Source: Cohnella rhizosphaerae | GTDB lineage: Bacteria > Bacillota > Bacilli > Paenibacillales > Paenibacillaceae | DNA length: 64,000 bases | Direction of reading: 5' to 3' | Assembly: GCF_029525575.1 (NCBI RefSeq) | Contig: NZ_JAPDIA010000001.1 | Span: 558,001-622,000, forward strand | Shown: one piece after another, positions 1 to 10,284 of the stretch | How the letters are laid out: each line of letters opens with the position of its first letter | How positions within the stretch are numbered: position 1 is the first letter of the stretch | Made by a program: the position numbers and the translations under genes | Notes under the pieces: generated by a model | What the model saw: only the letters and a program-made list of their open reading frames with translations | Databases searched by the model: none | What the model was told of the DNA's origin: nothing

Positions 1-2730
1 ATCCAGATGTCCGCCCTTGTCTTCCACGATATCGCGGGCCAGGCGGTCGACGACCCGGTCGATCTCGTCCGACGGCGCGATGCCGAACGCCACCGGGAGC
101 ACGTTGGACGTCTGCCGGTAGCCCGCTTCGATCTCGGTGTGGTATTCGGCGTCTTCGCGCGCATAGAACTTCTCGTTCACGACGCTCGCCAGACGCGCCT
201 GCGCCTCGGCATAATAAGCCGCGTCCGCCGTCTTGCCCAGCACGCCCGCGATTTGCGACATCAAGGAGCAGCTGTAGCAGACGTAAGCCGTCGCCAGCAG
301 CGTACCGCCCTCCGGCCCGATAAACGGCCCCGGCACCGCCCAATCCGCGTAGCTCTCGTCCGAGCTCACGCCGTCCTTGAGCCGGTCGAGCTCGTACTGC
401 ATGTAACGCTTCAAGCCGTCGTAATGCTTGCGCAGCGTCTCTTTGTCGCCGTAATACTCGTACAGCGTCCACGGCACGATGACGAAGGCGCTCATCCAGG
501 CGGGCGTCGGCGTCAGATACAGGAACGGTCCCGGGCATGTATGCGCGACCTCGCCCGCCGGCTGCTGCGAGTCGGCGATGTCCTGCGTCCACTTGGCGAA
601 AAACGCGGACATGTCGAAGTTCATCGAAGCGCACTCGGCAACCGCTTGCCCGTCGCCCGTCCAGCCTCTTTTCTCGTGGAACGGGGTGTCCGTCGGTATG
701 CTGTGGAAGTTGTTCAGCAGCGTATTCTTCATCGCCGCGTGAATCCGGTTCAGCAGCTCGTTCGAGCTGTCGAAGGCGCCGATCGCCGCCAGATCGTTGT
801 GGAAAACGCGGGCTTCGACGGACACCGGCTTGACGGCGCTCTCGATCTGGATGTAGCGGAAGCCCTTGTAGCTGAACTTAGGCTCCCAGATCTCGACGCC
901 TTCGCCCTTGGCGATGTACACGTCCTCCTGCGGATTTTCCCAGAACTGATGGTCGTAGCCTTCCTTCCATATATCGAGCGAGCCGTCCTCGCGTTGAATC
1001 TCCCCGTAGATGAGCTTCACGCTCGTGCCTCTGGGCGCCTCCACCGCGAGCTTCGCCCAGCCTGCCGTGATGAGGCCGGCATCGTAGACGTACACGTTCG
1101 GCGCGGGACTGAGGGCATACGCGCACGGGATCGTCTCCACGATACGGATCGGCGGGACGAAGGCGGATTCGACGCTTCCTTCGTACGGCGCCATCGTGTT
1201 GACCTGCGTCCAATCGTCGTCCGCATAGTCCGCAAGCTGCCAGCCGTCGCGTTCGAGCCGGGCATCGTACTTGTCGCCGTACCAGATATTGTCGTCGACC
1301 GTCGGGCCGTCCGCCGTCCGCCAGGAGCCGTCGGTGGCGATCGTATCGGCCGTACCGTCGGCGTATTCGATCCGCAGCTGCGCCAGCACCTTCGGCTCGA
1401 TCGTGCCCGTGGCCGGATCCGGCCGGCTGAAGTTGTCGCCGATCCAGTCCTTGCCGTAGGCGTAATGGCCGCGTCCGAGCTCGATCGCGAGGCAATTCGC
1501 CCCTTCGTTCAGCAGCTCCGTGCCGTCGAACGTAATCGCATACGTACGCTTGGGGAATTGCGTATAGTCCGGCTGCAGCAGTCCGTCCCCGAGCCGGCGC
1601 CCGTTCAGATGCGCTTCGAAGTAGCCCAGGCAGGCGATATGCAGCCGGGCGGACTTTATCGCTTTTAACGCGTGGAACGTCTTGCGGAGCAATGGCGCGG
1701 AGCCGCGCCGGCGAATGTCGCCCCACGGCGCGTCGCCGTAAGCCGCGATCGTCCGCGCATGCGCCCAGGCGGCATCGTCGTGATCGGCCCGCTTCCACGC
1801 CGGCGCCGCCGCGTCCGTCGCCGCCGCCTCGGCCGATACGCGCCACGTGTCGTCCGTCAGGATCGTCTCGGCCGAGCCGTCGTCGTAGCCGATCTCGAAC
1901 TTGCCGATGATCCCCGCCTCGTTCGAATCGGCATGCTCCACGAGCCAGGACAAGACGTTGTCTCCGTCCCTCAGCTTGGCGGTAAAGTCGATATGGACGA
2001 ACGGGGACGTCCAATCTTGCTTCCAGCGCGCGTTGAGCTTCGCGATCGTGCTCCCGTTCGCGAAGACGGTGAACCGCGATCCGGCCGTGCCGTGGAACGT
2101 CGCGCTGCGAATCGTCCGGCCCGCCGCCGCCTTGAACGACCTGCGGAAATGGACGAGCCGCGGCGAAGGGCTCGCGGCGCTAGGGGCCGGACTTTCGGCG
2201 GCATCGCCTGCAACATCACTGGCGGTATCGTTGGCGGTATCGTTGGCGGCCGGGCTATCGCCAGGACTAACGGCAGCGCTGTCCGCGGGCAGGTCAAGGG
2301 AATGCCACGCCCACTTGGCGCCCGTCAGCGGATTGCGTGCCGCAGCGCCGCCGATCCATTCGCCGATCCACGCTTCGGGCCGCAGCAGACCCGTCTCGAA
2401 CCAGACGGGCGCGCTCCATTCGGAAGCCGCTCCGTCTTTGTCCCACGCCATCGCCTTCCAATAGTACCGGCTTCCCGATTCCAGCGGCTCGCCCGCGTAC
2501 CGAATCTGCAGCGTCTCGTCCGATTCGACCTTGCCGCTGTCCCAGCATTCGCCCGCTTCGCGGCCGAGCCGCGCCTCGTCGCGATCGACGACGATCCGGT
2601 ACGCCGTCTGCCGCTCGGCGCGCCGGTCCGATGCCAGCTTCCAGCTGAACAAAGGCTGCGCGCTGCCGATGCCGAGCGGGTTGACGGTATTTTCCGTCTT
2701 CAATTCGTAAAGCGCCAGTTTGCCGCTCAT
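1..2730 (-). CDS. alpha-L-rhamnosidase, GH78 family (3'-truncated by window edge)
   Basis: Releases terminal alpha-L-rhamnose from plant or bacterial glycans by an inverting mechanism; probably cytoplasmic, as no signal peptide is seen. I translated 910 codons from the ATG at 2730, preceded by GGAGAGGTG; the frame is open to the window edge. Residues 1-115 form the usual N-terminal fibronectin-like domain (VNPLGI then FSWKL). About 140-175 is an Ala/Pro/Asp-rich low-complexity insert. Jelly-roll domains follow at about 175-260 and 335-470. The (alpha/alpha)6 barrel starts near 640 and contains DTPFHEKRGWTGD, matching the family's acid-residue motif. It is the last visible gene of the minus-strand carbohydrate locus. 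Family assignment is firm; the exact substrate is not determined. Confidence 0.9.
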   Translation of the reverse strand, partial: MSGKLALYELKTENTVNPLGIGSAQPLFSWKLASDRRAERQTAYRIVVDRDEARLGREAGECWDSGKVESDETLQIRYAGEPLESGSRYYWKAMAWDKDGAASEWSAPVWFETGLLRPEAWIGEWIGGAAARNPLTGAKWAWHSLDLPADSAAVSPGDSPAANDTANDTASDVAGDAAESPAPSAASPSPRLVHFRRSFKAAAGRTIRSATFHGTAGSRFTVFANGSTIAKLNARWKQDWTSPFVHIDFTAKLRDGDNVLSWLVEHADSNEAGIIGKFEIGYDDGSAETILTDDTWRVSAEAAATDAAAPAWKRADHDDAAWAHARTIAAYGDAPWGDIRRRGSAPLLRKTFHALKAIKSARLHIACLGYFEAHLNGRRLGDGLLQPDYTQFPKRTYAITFDGTELLNEGANCLAIELGRGHYAYGKDWIGDNFSRPDPATGTIEPKVLAQLRIEYADGTADTIATDGSWRTADGPTVDDNIWYGDKYDARLERDGWQLADYADDDWTQVNTMAPYEGSVESAFVPPIRIVETIPCAYALSPAPNVYVYDAGLITAGWAKLAVEAPRGTSVKLIYGEIQREDGSLDIWKEGYDHQFWENPQEDVYIAKGEGVEIWEPKFSYKGFRYIQIESAVKPVSVEARVFHNDLAAIGAFDSSNELLNRIHAAMKNTLLNNFHSIPTDTPFHEKRGWTGDGQAVAECASMNFDMSAFFAKWTQDIADSQQPAGEVAHTCPGPFLYLTPTPAWMSAFVIVPWTLYEYYGDKETLRKHYDGLKRYMQYELDRLKDGVSSDESYADWAVPGPFIGPEGGTLLATAYVCYSCSLMSQIAGVLGKTADAAYYAEAQARLASVVNEKFYAREDAEYHTEIEAGYRQTSNVLPVAFGIAPSDEIDRVVDRLARDIVEDKGGHLD

Positions 2731-2752
2731 TCGATTCACCTCTCCCCAGGTC

Positions 2753-4747
2753 TCATTGCGTATAGAAAATCCGGCTTTGCCAGACGCCCACATTGTCGAC
2801 CGACAGCGAAGACCGCCCATCGCCGGGCAGCGCCGTGCCTTGCAGGTGCTTGACGCTCGTGCCGTCGGGCAGCAGCTCGTAGATGTCCTTGCCTGCCGCC
2901 TGCGGATAGCCGAGCTTGACCTCGAACGGTCCGGTCTCGTCGTACGAAGCGTTCAGCAGCAGGATCAGCCAGCCGCGCTCGTCGGCCGCATATTTAACGA
3001 ACGGAACGACACGCAGCGTGCGGTCTACCATAGCCGGAAGCGCGCCGTCGCACAGCCAATCGCCGATGCGGAGCAGCTGCTTGCGCTTGAAGCCGGAATG
3101 GATCATCTGCCATGGCGCATACCCCTGAACGGCGACCTTGCCGCCCAACTCGTTTTCGTATACCGTCGACACGGGACCGAGTTCGTCCTTCGTATAGCTG
3201 ACGAGCCTGCTGAGCACCCTCGTATTGCCGCTTGTCGGCTTCAGCACGTAAGCGAGACCTTTTTTCATCGAAAACCGGACGTCGCGCTGCTCGCCCGCGT
3301 CGTCTCCGTTCAGCGGATCGTCGGTCAAGATCTCCGTCACGCCGTTGTCGTACGTCCGCGCGATCGCCGCGCCGCAATATTCGCCGAGTCCCCTCGCCGT
3401 GAGAATCTCCAGCGACTTGCCGTCCATCAGTACGCCGCCGCGGAGCATCTCCCGGAGTTCTTCGGTCGTATAGCCTTCCGCAGCCTTCTCGCTCAGAATG
3501 GTGCCCCTGGCCTCCGCCGCATTCATCGACAGCGGGAACCCGATCTCGCTGAGCGCGTAAAAATCCAGGCTGTTGTCGACGGACAGGCTGTCGAACCAGT
3601 TGCCGTTGTCCACCGTTCTTCTCGCCTCGTGAAGCGGGGACAGCGCCGGGTACATGCCGCCCGTTCCGTACGCGCCCGCGATCCGCTCGATCTCCGCCCA
3701 GCGCGGGCGAATCGCTTCGATCGCGTCCATCAGCTCGTGATACTCCTCCAGCGAGCCAAGCTCTCCCCTCAGCGCGTCGAAGGCGACGCCGTTGCAGCCC
3801 GACACGATGGCGGCCGTGCATTCCTCGATGGTGATGCGAATCGACTTGGACAAGCGATGGAACGGGAAGTTTTCCAGCTCGTACTGGATGTCGTTTACGA
3901 ATTCGGGATAATGGGCGATCTGCCGGTTGATCTCATGCGCCTTGCGCACGAGCCCGAACGGCTTGGCGTCGTCGAAGAACCCGCCGCCGGGCCTGGCTCT
4001 GCGCGCCTTCAGCGCGGAGAACCAGCCCGGATAGTCGACGCCCGTATAGGTGGAAATGCCGAGACTGACGGTCATGAGGCCGAGCTCGATCCCGCCGTCT
4101 ACGCGATGCACCGCCGCTTCGATATGGGCGAGCAAGCGTTCGATCGATTCGGCGTTCTGACGCACCCACCGCTCCCTCGCCTCGCCGCCTTCGGGAGCGT
4201 TCAAGACGTCGACCAGCTGCTCGCGCGAGTACGACGTGCCGTACTTTCCGTTATAGATGTCGACGCATGTCGGGCAGAAGCAGGCATAATCGGTCGAGCC
4301 GAGACCGAACATGCGAATGTCGTCGTCGACCCAGACGAACGACGGTCCGGCTTCCGCGACGAGCGTGTATTTGCGATCGATGTATTCGCGGAACGCTTCC
4401 GAATTCGGGCAGAAGGTGCTTCGGGACACCGCGCCGTCCCGGCCTACGGTCGGCTGGAACGGGATCGCGGGCAGCCAGTCCCACGCTTCGTCGAAGTGAC
4501 CGAGCGTCGCCAGCATGTTGATGCCTACGTTATGGAAGCCATTTTCGCGCAGCCGCGTCAGGCGGTCCTTCATGATGCGGCACAGCTCGCCGAACCGGTC
4601 GAGCGGGTTGTAGCCTTGATGCCAATATTCGGTGAACAGCATGATCTCGTCGACGGCGTTGCGATGCTGGATTAAAAAGTCGAGCAATTCCCTGAACCGT
4701 TCCTCCGATTCGTATCGGGGAACGAGAATGCGGAAGCTTAGCTTCAT
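2753..4747 (-). CDS. uncharacterised 664-residue protein, possible TIM-barrel glycoside hydrolase-like
   Basis: I do not recognise a named family. The protein has no signal peptide. It begins MKLSFRILVPRYES, contains FVWVDDDIRMFG near residue 145, a CFCPTC pair of cysteines near 165, and many Trp/Tyr/Asp residues in the style of sugar-binding barrels. The C-terminal part (about 530-664) looks like a beta-rich domain. The start ATG has AAGGCGG upstream. It lies 22 bp upstream of the GH78 gene and downstream of the YesM/YesN pair, so a role in glycoside breakdown is an inference from context. The upstream gap 4748-4970 holds a cre-like half-conserved site near 4832-4846 on the minus strand (TGAAAGCGGTTC), which could mean CcpA control. 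Confidence 0.7.
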   Translation of the reverse strand: MKLSFRILVPRYESEERFRELLDFLIQHRNAVDEIMLFTEYWHQGYNPLDRFGELCRIMKDRLTRLRENGFHNVGINMLATLGHFDEAWDWLPAIPFQPTVGRDGAVSRSTFCPNSEAFREYIDRKYTLVAEAGPSFVWVDDDIRMFGLGSTDYACFCPTCVDIYNGKYGTSYSREQLVDVLNAPEGGEARERWVRQNAESIERLLAHIEAAVHRVDGGIELGLMTVSLGISTYTGVDYPGWFSALKARRARPGGGFFDDAKPFGLVRKAHEINRQIAHYPEFVNDIQYELENFPFHRLSKSIRITIEECTAAIVSGCNGVAFDALRGELGSLEEYHELMDAIEAIRPRWAEIERIAGAYGTGGMYPALSPLHEARRTVDNGNWFDSLSVDNSLDFYALSEIGFPLSMNAAEARGTILSEKAAEGYTTEELREMLRGGVLMDGKSLEILTARGLGEYCGAAIARTYDNGVTEILTDDPLNGDDAGEQRDVRFSMKKGLAYVLKPTSGNTRVLSRLVSYTKDELGPVSTVYENELGGKVAVQGYAPWQMIHSGFKRKQLLRIGDWLCDGALPAMVDRTLRVVPFVKYAADERGWLILLLNASYDETGPFEVKLGYPQAAGKDIYELLPDGTSVKHLQGTALPGDGRSSLSVDNVGVWQSRIFYTQ

Positions 4748-4970
4748 CGGGATACCGCCTTTTGGATTGGATTTACGGCTGGACGCCTATCGCGCTTCAT
4801 TCGTTGCGCGCCCATTCCGCGCCCATTCATTGTAGAACCGCTTTCAATCGCCAGGAATAGAAAATCGTCCTGCGCCGTCTTCAAATATGTACGCTTTTGA
4901 CGCAAGCCCATGCGGCCCCGGCAGCTAGAAATCGCTCAATCGGAGCCGTTCACAAAAGCGGGGCCGAAAG

Positions 4971-6524
4971 CTATTCGCCGGGCCGGTTCAGGCTTTCGCG
5001 GTACCGGGTGGGACTCATCTCGGTAACGGTCTTGAACACGTGGCTGAAATAGTTCTGATCCGTATAGCCGACGATCTCCGCGATTTCCTTGTTCAGCATT
5101 TTCGGATAATCGCGCATCAGGTCCTGCGCGACCTTCATGCGAAGCGTGGTTAAGTATTCGACATAGGATTTTTGGCTGTAATCGCGGAAAAGATTGCAAA
5201 TGACCGTACGGGAAACGTGGAAATGGTCGGTAAGCGTCTGCAGCGAGAGCGGTTGACCGATATTGGAGGAAATGTACATCTCGATCTGGTCGAACAATTG
5301 CCTGGCGTCCCCGTCGCCTGCGCGCGCGCCCGCCAACCCGAACGCGCTGGCCAGCATCGTGAAGAACGCTTCCTTCAGCTCGCCGAACGTGCGGCACGTA
5401 TCGACGAGCTCCTCGATGCGCGTCTCGAGCGTCTTGTACTGCGACACGGACGAGGTGCGGTATTGCTGCTCGAACAAGTGAACGATCCGCTTGAGATGGA
5501 TCTCGGCGATCATGCTCGTGCAATCGTTCCGCTCCCAGTTGTCGAACAGGTCCGCGATGAGGCGCTTCAAGCCGGGTTCGTCCCGCTTTTGCAGCAGCAG
5601 CACGAACCGCTTCTCGTCGGTCGCGGAGAACTGCGCGGCAGGCTCCGCGAAGGCGGCTTCCAAGGCGATCGCGCGGGGCTTGCCGATGACGATCCGTTCG
5701 GACAGCGCGACGAACAGCCGCTTGTGCAGGCCGCGGATCTCCTCGAGCCGTTCGAACGGGCCGCTGTAGACGATCGTGGGAAGGACGCCCTCGCGCGCGC
5801 AAAGCTGCTGGGTCGCCTCGAGCAGCCGCGGGAATCGGCCTGGATTCAGATCGAACAATCCGAGGATCAGCAGGATCGACTTGCGATCGTCGGACGGCAG
5901 GAACCAGCACCGCTCCCGCTTGTCCAGACGCTCGCCCAGCTCGCGGCGCATCGGCTCGAAGTCGACGTCGTCCTTGGGCATCAGCAGTCGGACGTCGTAC
6001 AGCGCCTCGACGTTTTGAATGAGGAGCATCCGATATCCGTCGAAAGGAAAGAGCGCCTGCACGGCGGCGTTCTCGAGCGCCCCTTCCAGCGTCCCGCTCA
6101 GGATCCCGTGGATAACTTCCTTCGATCTGTTGTAGCTGTGATTCTTGTTCATATCCAGCAGCTTGAGCAGCACCTCGCGCAGCGCCGCCGTATCGACCGG
6201 CTTGAGCAAGTATTCCACCACGTTCGCCTTCATCGCTTCGCGCGCGTATTCGAACGTCGGATAGGCGCTGATGACGACGACGTGAACGGACGGAGAGCGG
6301 ATTTGAATCTCCTTGGCCAGCTCGATGCCGTTCACGGCGGACATCTGGATATCGGTGAATACCGTGTCCGGATTCGTCAGCGGCATCTGCTCCAGCGCCG
6401 ATTGTCCGCTGTAGCATTCGGAGACGATCTCGAAGACGGCGCCGAGCTGCTCGCTAAGCTGCAGGATGCGCGCCCTGAGCTTCTCGATGGAGAACGGATC
6501 GTCGTCGACAAGCATGATGCGCAT
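4971..6524 (-). CDS. response regulator, YesN type (REC + AraC-family HTH)
   Basis: DNA-binding half of a two-component system that usually switches on sugar uptake and glycosidase genes. The start at 6524 follows GGAGGGAAGCGC. REC domain about 1-120: acidic LVDDD near residue 5, phosphoacceptor in VFTDIQMS near 57, and LLKPVDT near 105. A 250-residue linker typical of YesN proteins follows. The C-terminal AraC domain is at about 420-517, with LRMKVAQDLM and the signature end YFSHVFKTVTEMSPTRYR. It is 44 bp downstream of the kinase gene, so the pair is co-transcribed. The same frame is open upstream through the broken kinase, so automated callers may fuse the two; the internal SD and start argue against that. 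Confidence 0.9.
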   Translation of the reverse strand: MRIMLVDDDPFSIEKLRARILQLSEQLGAVFEIVSECYSGQSALEQMPLTNPDTVFTDIQMSAVNGIELAKEIQIRSPSVHVVVISAYPTFEYAREAMKANVVEYLLKPVDTAALREVLLKLLDMNKNHSYNRSKEVIHGILSGTLEGALENAAVQALFPFDGYRMLLIQNVEALYDVRLLMPKDDVDFEPMRRELGERLDKRERCWFLPSDDRKSILLILGLFDLNPGRFPRLLEATQQLCAREGVLPTIVYSGPFERLEEIRGLHKRLFVALSERIVIGKPRAIALEAAFAEPAAQFSATDEKRFVLLLQKRDEPGLKRLIADLFDNWERNDCTSMIAEIHLKRIVHLFEQQYRTSSVSQYKTLETRIEELVDTCRTFGELKEAFFTMLASAFGLAGARAGDGDARQLFDQIEMYISSNIGQPLSLQTLTDHFHVSRTVICNLFRDYSQKSYVEYLTTLRMKVAQDLMRDYPKMLNKEIAEIVGYTDQNYFSHVFKTVTEMSPTRYRESLNRPGE

Positions 6525-6568
6525 GCGCTTCCCTCCTTGATGTTGCGTGCGAAGCCGCGGGAGCGGGC

Positions 6569-8387
6569 TTACCGTCTGATTGGCCCCTCCAAGCGAATGC
6601 GGACGCCCGGGGCATCCTCCAGGTTGGCGATCTCGTACGCGAAGTTGTCCTTGAACATGAACTTCAGCCGGCCCATCGAATTGGCGACGCCCATGCCGCC
6701 TTGGGACATCCCTTCCCCTTCGGCGCTGGACAGCATTTGCTTGAGATAGTCCTCGACCTTCGCGATGACCTCGGCCAGCCGCCGCTCGCCGATGCCGACA
6801 CCGTTGTCCTCGATCTGGATGATCCAACGGGCGGATTCGATAGAGGCGGCGACGACGATCTCCAGGCTGCCCGTAGATTCGTTGAAGCCGTGCTGGATGC
6901 TGTTCTCGACGAGGGGCTGCAGGATCAGCTTGGGCACGACGAGATTGTTCAGCATCGGGATCCACCTCGATCCGGTAATGAAGCTTGTCCACGAAGCGGA
7001 TTTTCATCAGCTCCAGATATTGAATCGTGAACGCGATCTCCTTCTCCAGCGTGATGATCGGGGACTGCGTGGAGATCGAGTACCGGAAAAAGCCGAGCAG
7101 ATTTTGACTGAGCGCGCTCACCTGATCCAGATTGCGATCCTCCGCGCTGGACTGGATGAACCCGAGCATGTTGAACAGAAAATGCGGATTGATCTGCGCC
7201 TGCAGCATGTCGAAGTGCGCCTGCAGCTGCAGCGTGCGGAACCGGACGGTGTCCTCCAGCGAATTTTTAAGCCGCTCGCTCATGTTCCGGAAGGAACGGT
7301 TGATGAGATGAATCTCGTCCATCGCGTATTTGTTGTCCATCCCCGGCTGTTCGTCGCTCTCGTCCAGGCTGATCCGGTCGATCGACTGCTTCAACTGCTT
7401 GAGCGGCCGGGTCAGGATTCTCGACAAAATGTAGAAGAGCGCGACGGAGATCAGAATAAGCAGGAGCATGGCGGCGATCGCGACGTTGCGGAAATGGACC
7501 AGGGAAGCGAAAACGACCTTCTTGGGAACGGTCAGCATGACGGAAAAACCGGATGGATCGTTCGGTTTGTAGAACACGTACTGTTGCTCGCCGGACGACT
7601 TCGCCATGAACGGATACTTTTTCGCCGCGGACTCCTGCTTCAACCGGCCGTATTCCTGCCGCTTCTCCTCCGCCAGTCCGCTTCGGCCGCTCTCGGTCGA
7701 ATAAATGATCGAATCTCCGAAAAACACGTTCAGCTGCGCGCCTTTGATCTGGCGAAGCGTCTCCATGTCCACAAGCTCGTTCGCCTTGACCATGACCTCG
7801 AGCATCCCGGCTCTCGTCTCCCACGGCAGCAGCATGCGGCTGAAGACGAATACGGGGTAGCCGTTCGCCGCATTCCAGGGATCGCGCTTCTCGTAGCTCA
7901 GGAGCGTCTCTCCGTTGGTGGCGGCGATCCGCTTCAGCTCCTCGTATTGCTCGTACGGGCCGACGGAAGTGGGATCGTCCTCGCTGTCGGATATGAGATC
8001 GCCCTCCATCGTGAACAAACGGATATTGACGGCGTCGGGGTATACGGTCGACAGCATCGTGACGAAGCTTTTGAGCGCGCCCCGCAGCTGGTAGCGCTCG
8101 TAAAAGTCCTGGGAGCCCGCGAGCCCGTTCAAGTAATTGACGGCCGGGCTGTCGTTCGCGATCGACGACCAATAGAGCAGCTTGCTGAGCACGTCGAACT
8201 GATTGATGCGCTCGTCGAGCCGATCCTTGATTTTGGAGACTGTCTCGTCGAATCTGGAGATCGTATTTTTCTCGATATTGCTGTGCAAGTATACGTACAT
8301 CGGCATGCAGACCAGCAGAATGATCGCGACCACGATGAGCGAATACGTCAGGAAAAACTTCGTATGCAGACTGTTCCAAAACCGCAT
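6569..8387 (-). CDS. sensor histidine kinase, YesM type (frameshifted)
   Basis: Membrane sensor partner of the YesN-like regulator. Transmembrane helix 1 at about 10-32, extracellular sensor domain to about 290, second helix about 295-320 (AIAAMLLLILISVALF), HAMP about 320-375, His_kinase domain with the phospho-His motif INPHFLFNML near 400. The reading frame breaks at the GGG at 6957-6959 (CCC in sense). Removing one base joins VDP to MLNN and continues into VPKLILQPLVENSI, the N box, then GVGI and GMGVANS of the ATPase domain, ending at 6569. The start at 8387 has GGGAGGAGATGCGG upstream. The break is one base within a short run, like many others in this window, so I treat the gene as probably intact in the organism. 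Confidence 0.85.
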
Positions 8388-8490
8388 GTCGCCGCATCTC
8401 CTCCCCAGCTCGCTTCATGGGCGTTCGTATGGAATTGCGCCCATTCTATCACGTCGAAGCCGGGTTGCGCAGCTGCGGCGATCGTACGGC

Positions 8491-9493
8491 TCAGGGCTTT
8501 AAAAAAATTTTGGAAAATCGGCTAATGCCTTCCGCCAGCTCGCGAAATGCGGCCGGGCCTTCGTTCAAAGGACGCGTCTCGGTCCATCCCTCGATCGCGA
8601 TGTCGCCCCGGATCAACAGGTCGACCGCTTGCCGGAAATCTTCGGGGGAATACGTATAGGAGCCGATCAGCGAGATTTCCTGCCTCACCAGATGGTTCAT
8701 GGGCAGCTCCGACCTGCCCTGGCCCAAGCCCACCATGATGACCGAACCGCCCGGATCCACCAGATTCATCGCCTGCTCTCTCGTCGCCTGCACGCCGACG
8801 CAATCGACGGCGACCGGGATGCCCCGCGGGAAGAGCGCCTCGCGCCGCTCCTCGATTGACCGCGGAGAGAGACCGATCGCGCCCATGTTTTCGGCGTGCG
8901 CCAGCCTTGCCGGCTGGAGGTCGAGCACGACGATGCGGCCGATGCCCATCTGCCTTGCAGCCGCCGCGCACAGTAGTCCGATCGGACCGGCGCCGAAAAT
9001 GAGCAGATCGTCGAGCGGCCTGCACTTCAGCTTGACCGCATGGATCGCGACGGCTAGGGGCTCGGCCAGCGAGGCCAGCGAAGCATCCATCTCCTGCGGC
9101 ACCCGAATCGCGCTATCGACCGGTACGGCGACATAATCCGCGAAGGCGCCCGGCCGATGTATGCCGACGATTTGGCGGTTGCGGCAGATGTTGTAATCTC
9201 CCCTCAGGCAGCTCGCGCAGGCACGGCACGCGATCAGCGGGTTGACGACGACTTTGTCTCCGATCGACAGCCCGCTCGCCTGATCGCCCAGCGCGGCGAT
9301 TCGCCCGCAAAACTCGTGCCCCATGACCAGCGGCGGCACGCGAACGCTGCTGTGGCCCAGATACCCTTCCAATTCGCTGCCGCAGATGCCCACGCTCTCT
9401 ACCTTGACGAGCGCTTCGCGGGGGGCCGATGCCCGGCGCATCGATTGCTTCCAATGTCAGCTTTTCCGCTCCCTGATAAATCAATGCCTGCAT
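8491..9493 (-). CDS. zinc-dependent alcohol/sorbitol-type dehydrogenase (frameshifted)
   Basis: Medium-chain NAD(P)-dependent dehydrogenase acting on a sugar or polyol. The N-terminal 26 residues (MQALIYQGAEKLTLEAIDAP) and the remainder (REALVKVESVGICGSELEG) lie in different frames; the break is the six-base G run at 9420-9425, and five bases restore the frame. Visible features are the catalytic-zinc residues in GICGSE and GHEFCGR, a structural zinc site with four cysteines (CRACASCLRGDYNIC), and the Rossmann motif GAGPIGLLCAAAA. The normal family length of about 335 is recovered. It sits between the SDR gene and the two-component genes. The substrate is unknown; conversion of a rhamnose-derived or uronic compound fits the locus. 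Confidence 0.85.
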
Positions 9494-9519
9494 GCTTCCA
9501 CTTCTCCCGTCCGCCGCGG

Positions 9520-10284
9520 CTATTTAGCCAGATATCCGCCGTCGACCATCAGGTCTTCGCCGGTGATGAAGGAAGCGTCGTCCGACGCGACAAAAGCGAC
9601 GACGCCCGACACCTCCTCGGCCGTTCCCTGCCGGCCCAGAATATGAAGCTGCGAGATGCGCGCATCTTCCGCTTCCGGATCGATGCCGAGCTGGACGCAG
9701 CTGTTCTCGAACGCCTCGGTTCGGATATAGCCCGGGCAGACGCTGTTGACGCGGATGTTGAACGGGCTCAGATCGATCGCCCAGCACTTCGTTAAGCCGC
9801 GAATCGCGAACTTGGTCGCATTGTACGTCGCGAAGCTGCTCTGCCCGACGAAGCCGCTGACGGAAGACAAATTGACGATGGCCCCGCCGCCCGCCTTCTT
9901 CAGGAGCGGCAAGCCATGCTGGGTGACGAGCGAAGTCCCGATGACGTTGACGTCCAGAATCGCTTTCCAATCCTGCGACGTCGCTTCTATGCCTTTTAGG
10001 ATGAAGCGGGCCGCGTTATTGACCAGAATGTCCAGGCGATCCGACACTTCCGCCACGCGGCGGAAGGCCGCCTCGATCTGCCGCTCGTCGGCGATATCCG
10101 TCTGCGCGAAGTACACGGGATTGCCCGTCTCTTGCTCGATGCGCCGTGCCGTGTCTTCGCCGTCCGGCTTCAGATCGAAGCTCCATACGATGCAGCCCTC
10201 CTCGCTCAGGCGCCGGGCGATCGCTTTGCCAAGTCCCTGCGCCCCGCCGGTCACGACGGCCGTCTTCCCTTTTAGTCCTCGCAC
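9520..10284 (-). CDS. SDR family oxidoreductase
   Basis: Classical short-chain dehydrogenase/reductase of 254 residues. Cofactor motif TGGAQGLG at about 12-19, NNAA near 90, catalytic Ser in NLSSVSG near 140 and the YxxxK pair YNATK near 154. It ends in the common ITGEDLMVDGGY. The start ATG overlaps the end of the upstream GH106-like gene by 13 bp, so the two are translationally coupled. In rhamnose loci such enzymes oxidise L-rhamnose or a downstream ketose, but substrate specificity cannot be read here. Confidence 0.92.
   Translation of the reverse strand: MRGLKGKTAVVTGGAQGLGKAIARRLSEEGCIVWSFDLKPDGEDTARRIEQETGNPVYFAQTDIADERQIEAAFRRVAEVSDRLDILVNNAARFILKGIEATSQDWKAILDVNVIGTSLVTQHGLPLLKKAGGGAIVNLSSVSGFVGQSSFATYNATKFAIRGLTKCWAIDLSPFNIRVNSVCPGYIRTEAFENSCVQLGIDPEAEDARISQLHILGRQGTAEEVSGVVAFVASDDASFITGEDLMVDGGYLAK

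Noticed and set aside
7-1668. Long plus-strand open frame (553 codons) opposite the GH78 gene
   Set aside because: It is antisense to a frame with clear GH78 motifs. Long shadow frames are expected in GC-rich DNA; the product is Arg/Val/Leu-rich without any domain.
4971-8387. A single 1,138-residue kinase-regulator fusion protein
   Set aside because: The join exists only because the kinase frame slips into the regulator's frame. The stretch between has no kinase sequence, the true ATPase domain is in another frame, and the regulator has its own SD and ATG.
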